From Druceiella hillmani (lineage: Eukaryota > Arthropoda > Insecta > Lepidoptera > Hepialidae): a stretch of 64,000 nucleotides of DNA. The first letter of the stretch is position 1. Each line of letters opens with the position of its first letter. The position numbers and the translations under genes are program-made. The notes under the pieces are model-generated. The model had not been told where the DNA came from, did no database searches, and worked only from the letters and a program-made list of their open reading frames with translations. The stretch lies in contig JAYKKI010000008.1 of assembly GCA_039881145.1 (NCBI GenBank), forward strand, positions 33,552,501-33,616,500, given 5' to 3'. Positions 12,839 through 24,147 of the stretch are shown one piece after another.

Positions 12839-14335
12839 ATTTTTCTTTATTCCAATAAATTGTAATTACATTTATTTAGTTTATCTATATTTGAATTTTG
12901 TTAAATTTTACGTGGTAGAAATGTTTACGTCATTTTTATATTTTTTTTATATTTATATTACATTTTAACAATATAATTACACAAAGCCTAAAAGATAAAC
13001 CAAAAATCAATTAAGAAAAGGTTCTTGTGAATAATTGTTTATTCCATGATGATAATATGCATTTCATGTAACCTGGCGCGACATTGATCCAGATATGTAC
13101 TAGTGCAGTCAAACTTACAAAAAATAACCGATAAACTCTAGATCAGTCAACCATTAGTAGTCGTATGCACCCTGTCCCCTGTCTCTATCACTGGCCTTTA
13201 CCGATCCAACTATTTGAATGCTGTTGCGAGCTGGTGACACTACGCCATAAAACTGTTAAAAGATATTTAAGAACAATAAAATGCACCCGTATTTATATCC
13301 CAATACCGTAAAGATATATTTTTCTTTAATTTCAGATCGATTGGTATACAAAAGTGCACGTTTTATTATTATGTTTTATTGGCAAATATAAATCATTTTA
13401 TATTGCTTTTTAACCTGAATTTCTTATATTTTTTTACAATATGTACTACTTTTAAAAAAATAAATAAGAAATTGTTTCTTCATCTTAAAGAGAGTGCACT
13501 AATTATAGTATGTGTGTATTAAAACCGCAGTAGAGTTTATACAGAAACACGAATAAAATTAAAAGATTAAATAAAGTTTTTATTATTGGAAAAAGAAAGA
13601 AAAAACTATATTTCAAAGAGGGAACAAGGAAATTTGGAAAACTACTAAGAGAAAAAAAATGTATTTCCTTCAATTTATATATTGGCAATGCACTATTTTC
13701 TTTAGTTCATCATAATGAAAAATATTTAAATAAAAAATTCTTATGTTTAAAAAGAATTGTGAAGGTTTTTAATACAAAGCTCCAGGTATTAACACCGAGA
13801 AAATTGCTATATTCATATTGGTTTTGTTAGTAGGTTGGCGATTAATGGGTTAAATGGATATGTTTCTCATCACAATTTTACAGCGACACAACACAAATTT
13901 TTTAACTGATACTTATCCTTTCAGTTCCACAACGTGTGTAGATGAAAATATTTTTTAGCAGATCTACTCACGTAATACATTTCACCGTTTCGATTTCGTA
14001 CAAGGGAGATATTCTTATGTGGGACTGTTTTGCTATCACACAGTGTTTCATGTCTAATTATTTATTCTAGGTATCACGTTGATAATAGATTGTGAGTGTT
14101 TGGTAAAAATTATGTGCACATGTCTTTAGCGGAGATGAAATAGATTTAGTAGCTAAATTGATTGTATGAACTGAGTGTAATTTGCGATACATGAAAAACT
14201 ATTTGTTTAATTAGATTTTTGCTGAGTTAGAATATTTTATCTAGCACTATAAAAACACACAATATAAGAGATCATTTTAAAGTTGCTGCAGTTTAAATTG
14301 GAAATCAAACCTGGGTTTTGCCTCATCAGGTTTTC

Positions 14336-14365
14336 TATTTTTGAACTTTTAGAAGTTCAAAAATA
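14336..14365. repeat. Short perfect hairpin (conserved in block C)
   Basis: tatttttgaactt, a 4-base loop, then aagttcaaaaata. The identical structure is at 56509-56538 in block C. Confidence 0.9.
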
Positions 14366-15363
14366 ATTTAGCAGAAAAATAAAGAAAATCAGTTCTTAAA
14401 AGATATATCATATCGTATGCAATATAATTAAACAAATCAAAAATATCTTTCTTCCTAACGTACTATCGTAATAGCTTTAGAATATTATTTTTCTGAAACC
14501 AATTTACTAATAATATTAGCTTGAATTGGATTACGACTTGTATCTGCATTACGACTGGCATGATTTGACAGAATTGGATTTTGTTAAACTCAACTCCGTG
14601 GGGCTTCAATCGAGAGATTATAAGCAGTGAAAGAAGTTGAGCCATCTCAGAGGGGACTTATTCGATGAGCCTGGGAACAGGGCTGAGTTATGGCAAGGTG
14701 GTGTTTTGAAAGCTGGACTGTCAAGTACAAGGAATACAATTCATAGTTCAACACGAAACTTTTGTAGAGCTTTGCAGCAGCATCACGAGTCAACCACTTT
14801 TTAAATTGTAAATATACATATATAAATATACGCTTACATTTTGCTTTATCTGGGCGGAATTATTTATATAATTCTTTTGTTTCAAATTCTTGTATAAAAA
14901 TTAATATTAAAATAGCAAGTGATCAATTTAAATAATATTCTCAAAATAATTTCATTCGTCCCATCTTTATTCGATTCGTGATGCAATGAGTGCAATAATT
15001 ATTAAACCTTTTATAGCCACCAAAGTAAAGCATAAAACAGCAGACATAGTATTAAAATTGTCGACATATATAAATTTTAAAAACATTTAATTCAATGGTC
15101 AGAACGTCAGTCTACATAATGTATTATGCGGTGTGAAGTGGCATATAAGCAATTACATGTAGCATACCCTAAATATCTGACATACATACATAACATAATT
15201 ACGAATATTTAAACATATTCAATTTATGGTAGTCGAGCGAAATCCGCAATTTAACATATGATCAATAGTCCGAACGCATAAACCAAACGCTACCAATTCG
15301 TGCAATTTTATATGAAATGTACAAACTTCATTCCTATGTCTTTTATAACTTCATTATTATAGA

Positions 15364-15480
15364 TGTAAGCTATAGGCTAACAGACTAGCTTACCCACATG
15401 CTATAAATCGCCTGCTTGATTACGTCATTTCAAGCAATCAATATATAGCGCGAAGACAAGCTTACATCCCGTAGCTTACA
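15364..15480. mobile_element. Small TIR element (MITE-like), block A copy
   Basis: Inverted ends tgtaagctatagg and cccgtagcttaca enclose about 90 bases; the block C copy at 57559-57672 has slightly longer 16-bp arms. Inner copies of agcttac lie near both ends. The flanks are TA-rich, as for Tc1/mariner-type MITEs (inference). Presence in both blocks means it inserted before the A/C duplication. Confidence 0.7.
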
Positions 15481-15611
15481 GTTGTATTGAGAATAAACCT
15501 TTCCGTTATTATTCCGAGGCATAACATACTGAAAACTGTGCTTTCATTCTTGATTATCTGTCATTCAGAGTAAAGAAACTGAAAATAAAGTGAAAGTAGC
15601 TAATTTTCCAG

Positions 15612-15677
15612 CTTAAAAATATACATATTACGGTTTAAAAATATACATATTACGGTTTAAAAATATACATATTACGT
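15612..15677. repeat. 23-bp tandem repeat, three copies
   Basis: The unit ttaaaaatatacatattacg appears three times in a row. Block C has a single copy near 57804-57822, so the expansion happened in block A after duplication. Confidence 0.9.
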
Positions 15678-16687
15678 GTAAATCATTAGTTACTGTCTCC
15701 TATTTAAGTTAATTTCATAAATAGTTTGACGGAATTATTGTATTCCATTTTCATCACGACTGAAAGGTTTATTTTTCCGTAAACTCTTATTCAAGTGAGA
15801 TTTTCCAATTTGCATTTTATTGAGAAAAATAAGAGGTAATAATATGCCGACGTCAATTCTGAAACCGCAAGTTCCTAATAAATGTATTAACTCATTTTCA
15901 TATGCGATACATTTTGTATTTTGAATAAAGTTTTGCGTTGGCCTCGATGATAATTTTACTTTCTGTAAATGAAAAAACATTCATAAATAACAACGTAGGT
16001 ACTTAATAAAAATATTCCATTCGTGGTGATCTTAAAAAAATCGATTTAAAAATGCTTTTCTATGAACAAAGGGCTGTCAAACATAAGATAACCTCTCTAT
16101 GCAATAATTTTAGCTTATTTGATTTTTTTAATGTTTTTTTAAATACATATTTGCGTTTGTATTTTTATTCAGTGTTAGCGTCACTAAGAATTCCAATTAG
16201 TCGAAAAAATTTTAACAAGCACTTTATTAAAAAAACAATACAGTGGTTATGGTAAATATTTTTCAAATAATTTTTTTATTTGGAAATTATCATGACCGAA
16301 AATTATTTTTCTTGAATATATCATTTTTTATATATATTTTTCATATAATAAACAATAGTGAAATTTTCATTGGTGTTAAACTACATTTGTTCTAATATAA
16401 GTAAGTTGAAAAATTCTGCTGAATTACGGCAGCATCACGGCAGTATATTTCGAGAAATGGTTGATAGCATATTAATGAAAAGCATGGACGTAGTGATCTT
16501 CCATGTGTTCGTTTGGTTTACAATTTAATACTATTTTATTCTGCGATTTTTTGCCCTCGGATATCGTAATTGATGAACTAGTAAGAAATTAAAGCAATAA
16601 GCAAGACATTGGCAAGGAGCAGATCGGTAAGAATTTTGAAAGGATATTTTGGTAATAAAATAGAAATATACTTCACGTAATAAACGT

Positions 16688-16927
<240 letters not shown>

Positions 16928-17364
16928 TACTATATATGCACTGCTACTAGTAATATAGTGATGTTATATTTACGTCCCTTCCATACGTCGCTCTCTTCTG
17001 TCTTTTAATTCTATAATTTGTTATTCTTTATTAATTACTCTGTTCCTATATATCAAAAAGTAATCAAGTGAACTTCGCGTCGAACTTCACGGCAAGGGAA
17101 AAATATTTTCAATACATCTCATGTGATTATACCTTGTATAAAACTCGGTTCGGATCGATTTAAATTTTAATATGCAGGCACAGGGCGGCATAATGACCAT
17201 AGCGGGAGCTCAACGCGTGGTTCGACTGAAAATTGTGTTCAATTCATAAGTCGACTTAATGCAATATTTTTGAATCTCTCTTCATTTTTATTATTATAAT
17301 ACAGCAGTGGCGTGCTGTGTTTTTGGATAGAGCAAGCTACTAAAAGAGGTTCATATAACAAAAA

Positions 17365-17373
17365 ATATATACA

Positions 17374-17418
<45 letters not shown>

Positions 17419-17425
17419 ATATGTA

Positions 17426-17489
<64 letters not shown>

Positions 17490-17492
17490 CAC
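17365..17492. repeat. (TA)n microsatellite next to PLE-1
   Basis: TA run with TATG/TACA interruptions that abuts the pLTR end of PLE-1. A matching run abuts PLE-2 at 21662-21750. Confidence 0.95.
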
Positions 17493-17549
17493 ACAATTAA
17501 ATGAAACTACGTGATGTAGTATTATTTCTACTTTCTTTTAATTTATTTA

Positions 17550-17590
17550 CCACGACCTAGGTTTCGTTGTATTACAACATCTTCAGGTGG
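17550..17590 (-). ncRNA. Hammerhead-like ribozyme motif, intact core (PLE-1 pLTR)
   Basis: Minus strand reads CCAC, CTGAAGA, then TGTTGT-AAT-ACAAC, GAAA, CCTAGG, TC, GTGG. CTGANGA and GAAA are the conserved hammerhead boxes. GTTGT/ACAAC forms stem II with one unpaired U after the first box. CC/GG plus the A-U pair forms a minimal stem III, and CCAC/GTGG forms stem I. Predicted cleavage is after TC. CCTAGG is self-complementary, which would favour dimer formation. Hammerheads in PLE terminal repeats are established; activity here is inferred. Confidence 0.78.
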
Positions 17591-18066
17591 GATATTAGCA
17601 AAGATTAACTCTTAGGAACAACCAACAGCATTTATATGTTTCAAACACAATAGCGGAAGCTTGGTTTGTGCGGATTTTTCCATTGCTTATGTTAGTGAGT
17701 TTATTGCAGGGGCGCAGTGTAGGTTTTATTATATTACCGAGAGTTATACAATATACCAGTATTTAAGTGAGGGTAATAAATACAATTGTTGTTATTATGT
17801 GAGGTTATACAATGTAAACTTTACGGTGTATGTAATAAAATTAAATGGTAGTTATTATCGGTAATATATTTATACAAAAGCAAGGGTATTTGAAAGTAAG
17901 GACAAGGTAATACACTAATTCTACATATCTCCGGTTTTGTGCATTCATATATTTGTCTATTTACTTCTTTTAATTTTTTGTTTTTATTATATATACTTAT
18001 ATTTGTACGGGTATTAGTGCTGAAACAATTTCCAGAGTACTGCAGTATCAATGTTATATATTTATA

Positions 18067-19735
18067 TTATATCATGAAGATATTTAGAATGGGTGATGAT
18101 ATTATATTTAGTTGTTCATTTAATATATTAACCTTGGTATCTTTTTTATGTCTCTTTATTTCTAATGTTTCTAGGATGGTAAGTTTATTACCTTTTGTAT
18201 ATATTTGTAATATAAAATTGGGGCATTATCAGTATGGGGTGATCATTATTTTCAATGAGATGTTTAGCAAAGTGAGATGTGTGTGGTTTATTATTTCGCC
18301 AGTTGGCAATGTGTTCTTTATATCTTGTATTAAAATCTCTTCCTGTTTGACCTATGTATACACTATTACAGTCGTTACATTTAAGTTTATAGATACCACT
18401 CTTTTTGTGTTTATCTATTTTTTGTTTATTATTAATAAGGGTTTTACCCAAGTTATTTAAAGTAATATACGTATATGTTATATTATTTATATTTTTATTA
18501 TTAGTTTAGAGTTTTCCTAATTTGAGTGATACATTACCTATGTATGGGATAGATTTATAGTAAATATTATTATTATTTGGTACGACCGGGAATATTTCTT
18601 GTATTAGTATTTTTCTTAACTTATTATGGTACAGGTTTGTGACAATTGATGGGTCATAATTATTATTTATTGCGATTTGTTTTATAGTTTTTATTTCTTT
18701 ACGTAGATTGGGTTTTTATAGAGGGATGGTTAAAGATCTGTGAATCATGGAATGGAAGGCTGCTAACTTATGGGACCAAGGGTGTTGAGATTGACCATTA
18801 ATTATGGAGTCTGTAAATGTGTCTTTTCTAAATATACTTAATTTATGTTTATTATTTTTGCGTTCTATTGTTATATCTAAAAAGTTAAGTTTATTATCGG
18901 ATTCTACTTCTAAAGTGAATTTGAAATTATTGTGTAGGGAGTTAGCAAAGTTAACAAACTGGGCTAACTGTCGCTTTTTCCAGCAGATAAAGATGTCGTC
19001 AACGTATCTATAATAGTATAATATATTGGTCGCTAATTTACTGTTTAAGAGGCTGGTTTCTAGATGGTTCATAAATAACTCGGCTAAAAGGGGACTGAGG
19101 GGGAGACCATTGCAAGGCCATTGACTTGTTGAAAAAATGTTTATCGAATAGGAAATAATTTTGGTCTATGCATAATTTAAAGTAGTAAACTTATTTTATA
19201 TTAGAAAATAAGTTTACTACGTCGAGTGATACTAATTTACAATTGGGTGTTAGATGTGTATTTTTAATTTTATTACAGAGATCAACAGAGTTTTTAATGG
19301 TATATTTAGGCGCAAATTCGCTTTTATTTCGGAAGATCTTATTCAGGTGAAAAGATAATTTTTTTGTAGGAGCGTTTGTGTATGATACAACAGATCGTAT
19401 GGGTATATTTGGTTAATGAATTTTAGGTTGTCCATACAATATTGGGGGTCTAGTGTTCATTTCTATAACTTTATGTTTAGCGAATTCGTTAGGAAATATG
19501 ATGTAACAGGTTTTAATTAATTGTTTACGTTATCTGCAAATGTCGTGGTAGGGTCCCTTTGTAGTTTTGTGAAGTCATCTGGTTTAAGGAAATCGTACAC
19601 TTTATTTTTATATTCACTTTGGTCTAGTATAACTATAGTGTTGCCTTTATCTGCTTTAGATAGGATGAGTTTATCTTTATTAATTTTAATTTGTAAATTA
19701 CCTTGTGTCAAAATTTCGTCTACACACAAAAAAAT
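18067..19735 (-). pseudogene. PLE-1 reverse transcriptase / GIY-YIG endonuclease, broken
   Basis: In order on the minus strand: an N-side segment with KADKGNTIVIL (19517-19729); LYGQPKIH and PNIPIRSVVS near 19.4 kb, a classic early PLE RT block; FDVVNLF-like motif A (SLDVVNLFSNI) near 19.2 kb; VNGLAMVSPLSPLLAELF near 19.1 kb; YRYVDDIFICW (catalytic YVDD) at about 19.0 kb; a thumb-like region to 18.7 kb; then the endonuclease YKLKCNDCNSVYIGQTGRDF ... RYKEHI (18188-18451). The coding sequence is broken by stops (for example after PKIH) and by frameshifts between the pieces. The N-terminal ~150-200 codons are missing; such a start is at 36386-36649. Confidence 0.92.
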
Positions 19736-19741
19736 TAGGTT

Positions 19742-21082
19742 TTCACCTGAATAAGATCTTCCGAAATAAAACCGAATTTGCGCCTAAATATACCATTAAA
19801 AACTCTGTTGATCTCTGTAATAAAATTAAAAATACACATCTAACACACAATTGTAAATTAGTATCACTCGACGTAGTAAACTTATTTTCTAATATACCAC
19901 CAAAAGATTGCCTAAATATCATTTCAGATATCCTAGAATAGAAAAAGTTAAACCCCATTGAAGCATCGGAAATTAGAGACCTCTTTAAATTATGCATAGA
20001 CCAAAATTATTTCCTATTCGATAAACATTTTTTTCAACAAGTCAATGGCCTTGCAATGGGCTCCCCCCTCAGTCCGCTTTTAGCCGAGTTATTTATGAAC
20101 CATCTAGAAACCAGCCTCTTAAACAGTAAATTAGCGACCAATATATTATACCATTATAGATACGTTGACGACATCCTTATCTGCTGGAAAGGTACACAGC
20201 GATAGTTAGACCAATTTGTTAACTTTGCTAACTCCCTACACAATAATATCAAATTCACTTTAGAAGTAGAATCCGATAATAAACTTAACTTTTTAGATTT
20301 AACAATAGAACGCAAAAATAATAAACATAAATTAAGTATATTTAGAAAAGACACATTTACAGACTCCATAATTAATGGTCAATCTCAACACCCTTGGTCC
20401 TATAAGTTAGCAGCCTTTCATTCCATGATTCACAGAGCTTTAACCATCCCTCTAGAAAAACCCAATCTACGTAAAGAAATAAAAACTATAAAACAAATCG
20501 CAATAAATAATAATTATGACCCATCAATTGTTACAAATCTGTACCATAACAAATTAAGAAATATACCCGGTCGTACCAAATAATAATAATATTTACTATA
20601 AATCTATCCCATACATAGGTAATGTATCACTCAAATTAGGAAAACTCTTAAATAATATTAAAAATATAAGTACTATAACATATACGTATAGTACTTTAAA
20701 TAACTTAGGTAAAACCCTTATTAATAATAAAGAAAAAATAGATAAACACAAAAAGAATGGCGTCTATAAACTTAAATATAACGACTGTAATAGTGTATAC
20801 ATAGGTCAAACAGGAAGAGATTTTGATACAAGATATAAAGAACACATTGCCAGCTGGCGAAATAATAAACCAGACACATCTCACTTTGCTAAAAATCTCA
20901 TTGAAAATAACCATCACCCCCATACTGATAATACCCCCTATATATTACAAATAAATACAAAAGGTAATAAACTTAATAACCCAAAAACATTAGAAATGAA
21001 CAGACATAAAAAAGATACCAAGATTAATATATTAAATGAACAACTAAATATAATAATATCACCCATTCTTAATATCTTCTAG
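19742..21082 (+). pseudogene. PLE-2 reverse transcriptase / GIY-YIG endonuclease, broken
   Basis: Starts mid-domain at FHLNKIFRNKTEFAPKY. It then shows SLDVVNLFSNIPPKDCL (motif A), an in-frame TAG near 19939, NGLAMGSPLSPLLAELFMNH with the intact GSPLSP motif, YRYVDDILICW (motif C), a TAG near 20204, NFLDLTIERKNNKHKLSIFR, a small deletion near 20565 that shifts frame, and the endonuclease YKLKYNDCNSVYIGQTGRDF with RYKEHIASWRNNK at 20.76-20.88 kb. It ends INILNEQLNIIISPILNIF. Fewer lesions in the RT core than PLE-1, but still non-functional. Confidence 0.93.
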
Positions 21083-21564
21083 ATATAATATAAATATATA
21101 ACATTGATACTACAGTACCCTGGAAATTGTTTCAGCACTAATACAAGTATAAATATAAGTATATATAATAAAAACAAAATATTAAAAGAAATAAATAAAC
21201 AAATATATGAATACACAAAACCGGAGATATGTAGAATTAGTGTATTGCCTTGTCCTTACTTTCAAATACCCTTGCTTTTGTATATATATATTACCGATAA
21301 TAACTTCCAGTTAATTTTATTACATACACCGTAAAGTTTATATTGTATAACCTCACATAATAACAACAATTGAATTTATTACCCTCACTAAAATACTGGT
21401 ATATTGTATAACTCTCGGTAATATAATAAAACCTACACTGCGCCCCTGCAATAAACTCACTAACATAAGCAATGGAAAAATCCGCACAAACCAAGCTTCC
21501 GCTATTGTGTTTGAAACATATAAATGCTGTTGGTTGTTCCTAAGAGTTAATCTTTGCTAATATC

Positions 21565-21605
21565 CCACCTGAAGATGTTGTAATACAACGTAACCTAGGT
21601 CGTGG
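21565..21605 (+). ncRNA. Hammerhead-like motif, mutated core (PLE-2)
   Basis: CCAC, CTGAAGA, stem II, then GTAA in place of GAAA, then CCTAGG, TC, GTGG. The changed base falls in an invariant box, so this copy should not cleave. Confidence 0.75.
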
Positions 21606-21661
21606 TAAATAAATTAAAAGAAAGTAGATATAATACTACATCACATAGTTTCATTTAATTG

Positions 21662-21735
<74 letters not shown>

Positions 21736-21750
21736 CGTACATATATATAT
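21662..21750. repeat. (TA)n microsatellite next to PLE-2
   Basis: Directly abuts the pLTR end of PLE-2. It is followed by the gaacctctttta flank that in block C directly follows its own TA tract (58931). Confidence 0.95.
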
Positions 21751-22176
21751 TTTTTTTTTATGTGAACCTCTTTTAGTAGCTTGCTCTATCCAAAAACACA
21801 ACACGCCACTGCTGTATTATAATAATAAAAATGAAGTGATATTAAAAAATATTACATTAAGTCAACTTATGAATTGAACACAATTTGCAGTCGAACCACG
21901 CGTTGAGCTCCCGCTATGGCCATTATGCCGCCCTGTGCCTTCACTCAATAAATGGTCTGCATATTAAAATTTAAATCGATCCGAACCGAGTTTTATACAA
22001 GGTTTAATCAAATGAGATGTATTGAAAATATTTTTTCCTTGCCCTGAAGTTCGGCTCGAAATTCACTTGATTACTTTTTGATATATAGGAAGAGAGTAAT
22101 CAATTAAGAATAACAAATTATAGAATTAAAAGACAGAAGAGAGCGATGTATGGAAGGGACTTAAATATAACGTCAC

Positions 22177-22490
22177 TATATTACGAGTAACAGTGCTATT
22201 TTATATGACTTTCAGATAATGTTTATTCTAATTACATAAATCGAATCCATTTTTTTAAAACAGTACCGAAAATAATCTTCATGAAAAAAGATTGGTACGG
22301 ATGTTAGCAAATTTATGGGATAAATTAGTTCAAATAATTTGTGTATTTTAATATAACATTCAATTATTTTTGTTTATTGGAGAAAAACAGCGTAACTGAG
22401 TTGTAATAGTAGTAATTAACAATATTCATAACTATTTAAGCTGTTCACGCTGTATATCGAAAACAACCTTTATGAAAAAGAATTGATACG
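22177..22490 (+). repeat. Direct repeat flanking PLE-3 (left copy)
   Basis: About 310 bases (tattacgag, aaatcgaatc, gaaaaaagattggtacgg, tagtagtaattaa, gttcacgctg) recur at 24148-24465 in the same orientation, on the far side of PLE-3. Block C has one copy, near 59340-59585. The flank was therefore duplicated around the third element. Confidence 0.85.
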
Positions 22491-22509
22491 GATATTGGGA
22501 AATTCGTAT

Positions 22510-23491
22510 ACGACATGCTAGAAACCAGCCTCTTAAACAATAAATCAGCGACCAATATATTATACTATTATAGATACGTTGACGACATCCTTATGTGCTG
22601 GAAAGATACACAGCGACAGTTAGACTAGTTTGTTAACTTTGCTAACTCCCTGCACAATAATATCAAATTTACTTTCGAAGTAGAATCCGATAATAAACTT
22701 AACTTTTTAGATATAACAATAGAAACCAAAAATAGTAAACATAAATTTAGTATATTTAGAAAAGACACATTTACAGACTCCATAATTAATGGTCAATCTC
22801 AACACCCTTGGTCCTATAGCAGCCTTTCATTCCATGATTTACGGAGCTTTAACCATCCCTCTAGAAAAACCCAATCTACGTAAAGAAATAAAAACTATAA
22901 AACAAATCGCAATAAATAATAATTATGACCCATCAATTGTTACAAATCTGTACCATAATAAATTAAGAAAAATACTAATACACGAAATATACCCGGTCGT
23001 ACCAAATGATAATAATATTTACTATAAATCTATCCCATACATAGGTAATGTATCACTCAAATTAGGAAAACTCTTAACTAATAATAAAAATATAAGTAAT
23101 ATAACATGTACGTATAGCACTTTAAATAACTTGGGTAAAACCATTATTAATAATAAAGAAAAAATAGATAAACACAAAAAAGTGGTATCTATAAACTTAA
23201 ATGTAACGACTGTAATAGTGTATACTTAGGTCAAACAGGAAGAGATTTTAATACAAGATATAAAGAACACATTGTCAACTGGCGAAATAATAAACCAGAC
23301 ACATCTCACTTTGCTAAAAATCTCATTGAAAATAACCATCACCCCCATACTGATAATGCCCCCTATATGTTACAAATAAATACAAAAGGTAATAAACTTA
23401 ATATCTTAGAAACATTAGAAAAGATACCAAGGTTAATATATTAAATGAACAACTAAATATAATATCATCACCCATTCTTAATATCTTCTAG
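22510..23491 (+). pseudogene. PLE-3 RT C-terminal part and endonuclease, broken
   Basis: Begins ETSLLNNKSATNILYYYRYVDD (YVDD kept). It has a stop near 22629 and loses about 5 bases near 22818 relative to PLE-2 (frameshift); a 146-codon frame 22789-23229 then continues. The endonuclease core is frameshifted again, and its tyrosine-isoleucine-glycine box reads YLGQTGRDF near 23225. It ends ILNIF as in PLE-2. Confidence 0.9.
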
Positions 23492-23973
23492 ATATAATAT
23501 AAATATATAACATTGATACTACAGTACCCTGGAAATTGTTTCAGCACTAATACACGTATAAATATAAGTATATATAATAAAAACAACATATTAAAAGAAA
23601 TAAATAAACAAATATATGAATACACTAAACCGGAGATATGTAGAATTAGTGCATTACCTTGTCCTTACTTTCAAATACCCTTGCTTTTGTATAAATATAT
23701 TACCGATAATAACTTCCATTTAATTTTATTACGTACACCGTAAAGTTTACATTGTACAACCTCACATAATAACAACAATTGAATTTATTACCCTCACTTA
23801 AATACTGGTATATTGTATAACTCTCGGTAATATAATAAAACCTACACTGCGCCCCTGCAATAAACTCACTAACATAAGCAATGGAAAAATCCGCACAAAC
23901 CAAGCTTCCGCTATTGTGTTTGAAACATATAAATGCTGTTGGTTGTTCCTAAGAGTTAATCTTTGCTAATATC

Positions 23974-24014
23974 CCACCGGAAGATGTTGTAATACAACGA
24001 AACCTAGGTCGTGG
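23974..24014 (+). ncRNA. Hammerhead-like motif, mutated core (PLE-3)
   Basis: CCAC, then CGGAAGA instead of CTGAAGA, with stem II, GAAA, CCTAGG, TC and GTGG all kept. The invariant U of the first box is lost, so cleavage is not expected. Confidence 0.75.
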
Positions 24015-24037
24015 TAAATAAATTAAAAGAAAGTAGA

Positions 24038-24042
<5 letters not shown>

Positions 24043-24080
<38 letters not shown>

Positions 24081-24118
24081 TATATATATATATATACATA
24101 TATATATATTTATATACA
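24043..24118. repeat. (TA)n microsatellite next to PLE-3
   Basis: TA run with TACA and TATG interruptions, starting inside the truncated pLTR. Confidence 0.95.
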
Positions 24119-24147
24119 TTTTTTTTTATGGACGTAAATATAACATC

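Larger units (their letters stand above)
16938..19351 (-). repeat. Left arm of a ~2.4-kb inverted duplication
   Basis: The stretch is the reverse complement of 19737-22196 with few differences. It includes not only PLE sequence but also ~400 bases of flanking DNA (16938-17345) that occur in the opposite direction at 21750-22196 and, once, in block C at 58930-59375. The spacer between the arms is ~385 bases, all PLE coding sequence unique to the left copy. Confidence 0.88.
17493..19735 (-). mobile_element. Penelope-like element copy 1 (PLE-1)
   Basis: 5'-truncated element on the minus strand. It has coding sequence from ~19735 to a stop at 18067-18069, then a ~570-base terminal region (pLTR) containing a hammerhead-like motif and ending acaattaaatg at 17493. 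PLEs are retroelements with a telomerase-like reverse transcriptase and a GIY-YIG endonuclease; both signatures are visible. The element is dead: stops, frameshifts and a G-to-V change in the (G)SPLSP motif. Confidence 0.92.
19737..21661 (+). mobile_element. Penelope-like element copy 2 (PLE-2)
   Basis: 5'-truncated PLE, 5'-to-5' with PLE-1. The coding part runs to a stop at 21080-21082, and the pLTR ends ttaattgt at ~21661 directly against a TA array. Near-identical to PLE-1 over the shared part. Confidence 0.92.
19737..22196 (+). repeat. Right arm of the ~2.4-kb inverted duplication
   Basis: Mirror of 16938-19351. It begins abruptly inside PLE coding sequence (ttcacctgaataag) and ends in non-PLE flank at cagtgc (22191-22196). 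The flank part is collinear with block C and continues into it, so this arm lies in the ancestral orientation and the left arm is the inverted extra. Confidence 0.88.
22508..24042 (+). mobile_element. Penelope-like element copy 3 (PLE-3)
   Basis: More strongly 5'-truncated PLE, beginning at gctagaaaccagcctctta, equivalent to 20100 of PLE-2. The coding remnant runs to 23491. The pLTR is cut short at aagtagaaataata (24042), where a TA array takes over. Direct repeats of flank lie on both sides. Confidence 0.9.

Noticed and set aside
17939..18460. 173-codon plus-strand open frame, the longest in the window
   Set aside because: It is the antisense shadow of the PLE-1 endonuclease and 3' coding region; the hydrophobic, valine/phenylalanine-rich text is the complement of an A-rich coding strand.
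21104..23903. Conserved 76-codon sense frame after the PLE ORF (complement 17821-18051, 21104-21334, 23513-23743) and overlapping 67-codon antisense frame (17661-17864, complement 21291-21494, complement 23700-23903)
   Set aside because: Both are open in all three PLE copies, which is suggestive, but they lack ATG starts (TTG instead) and the copies are so similar that shared openness carries little information. No domain recognised.
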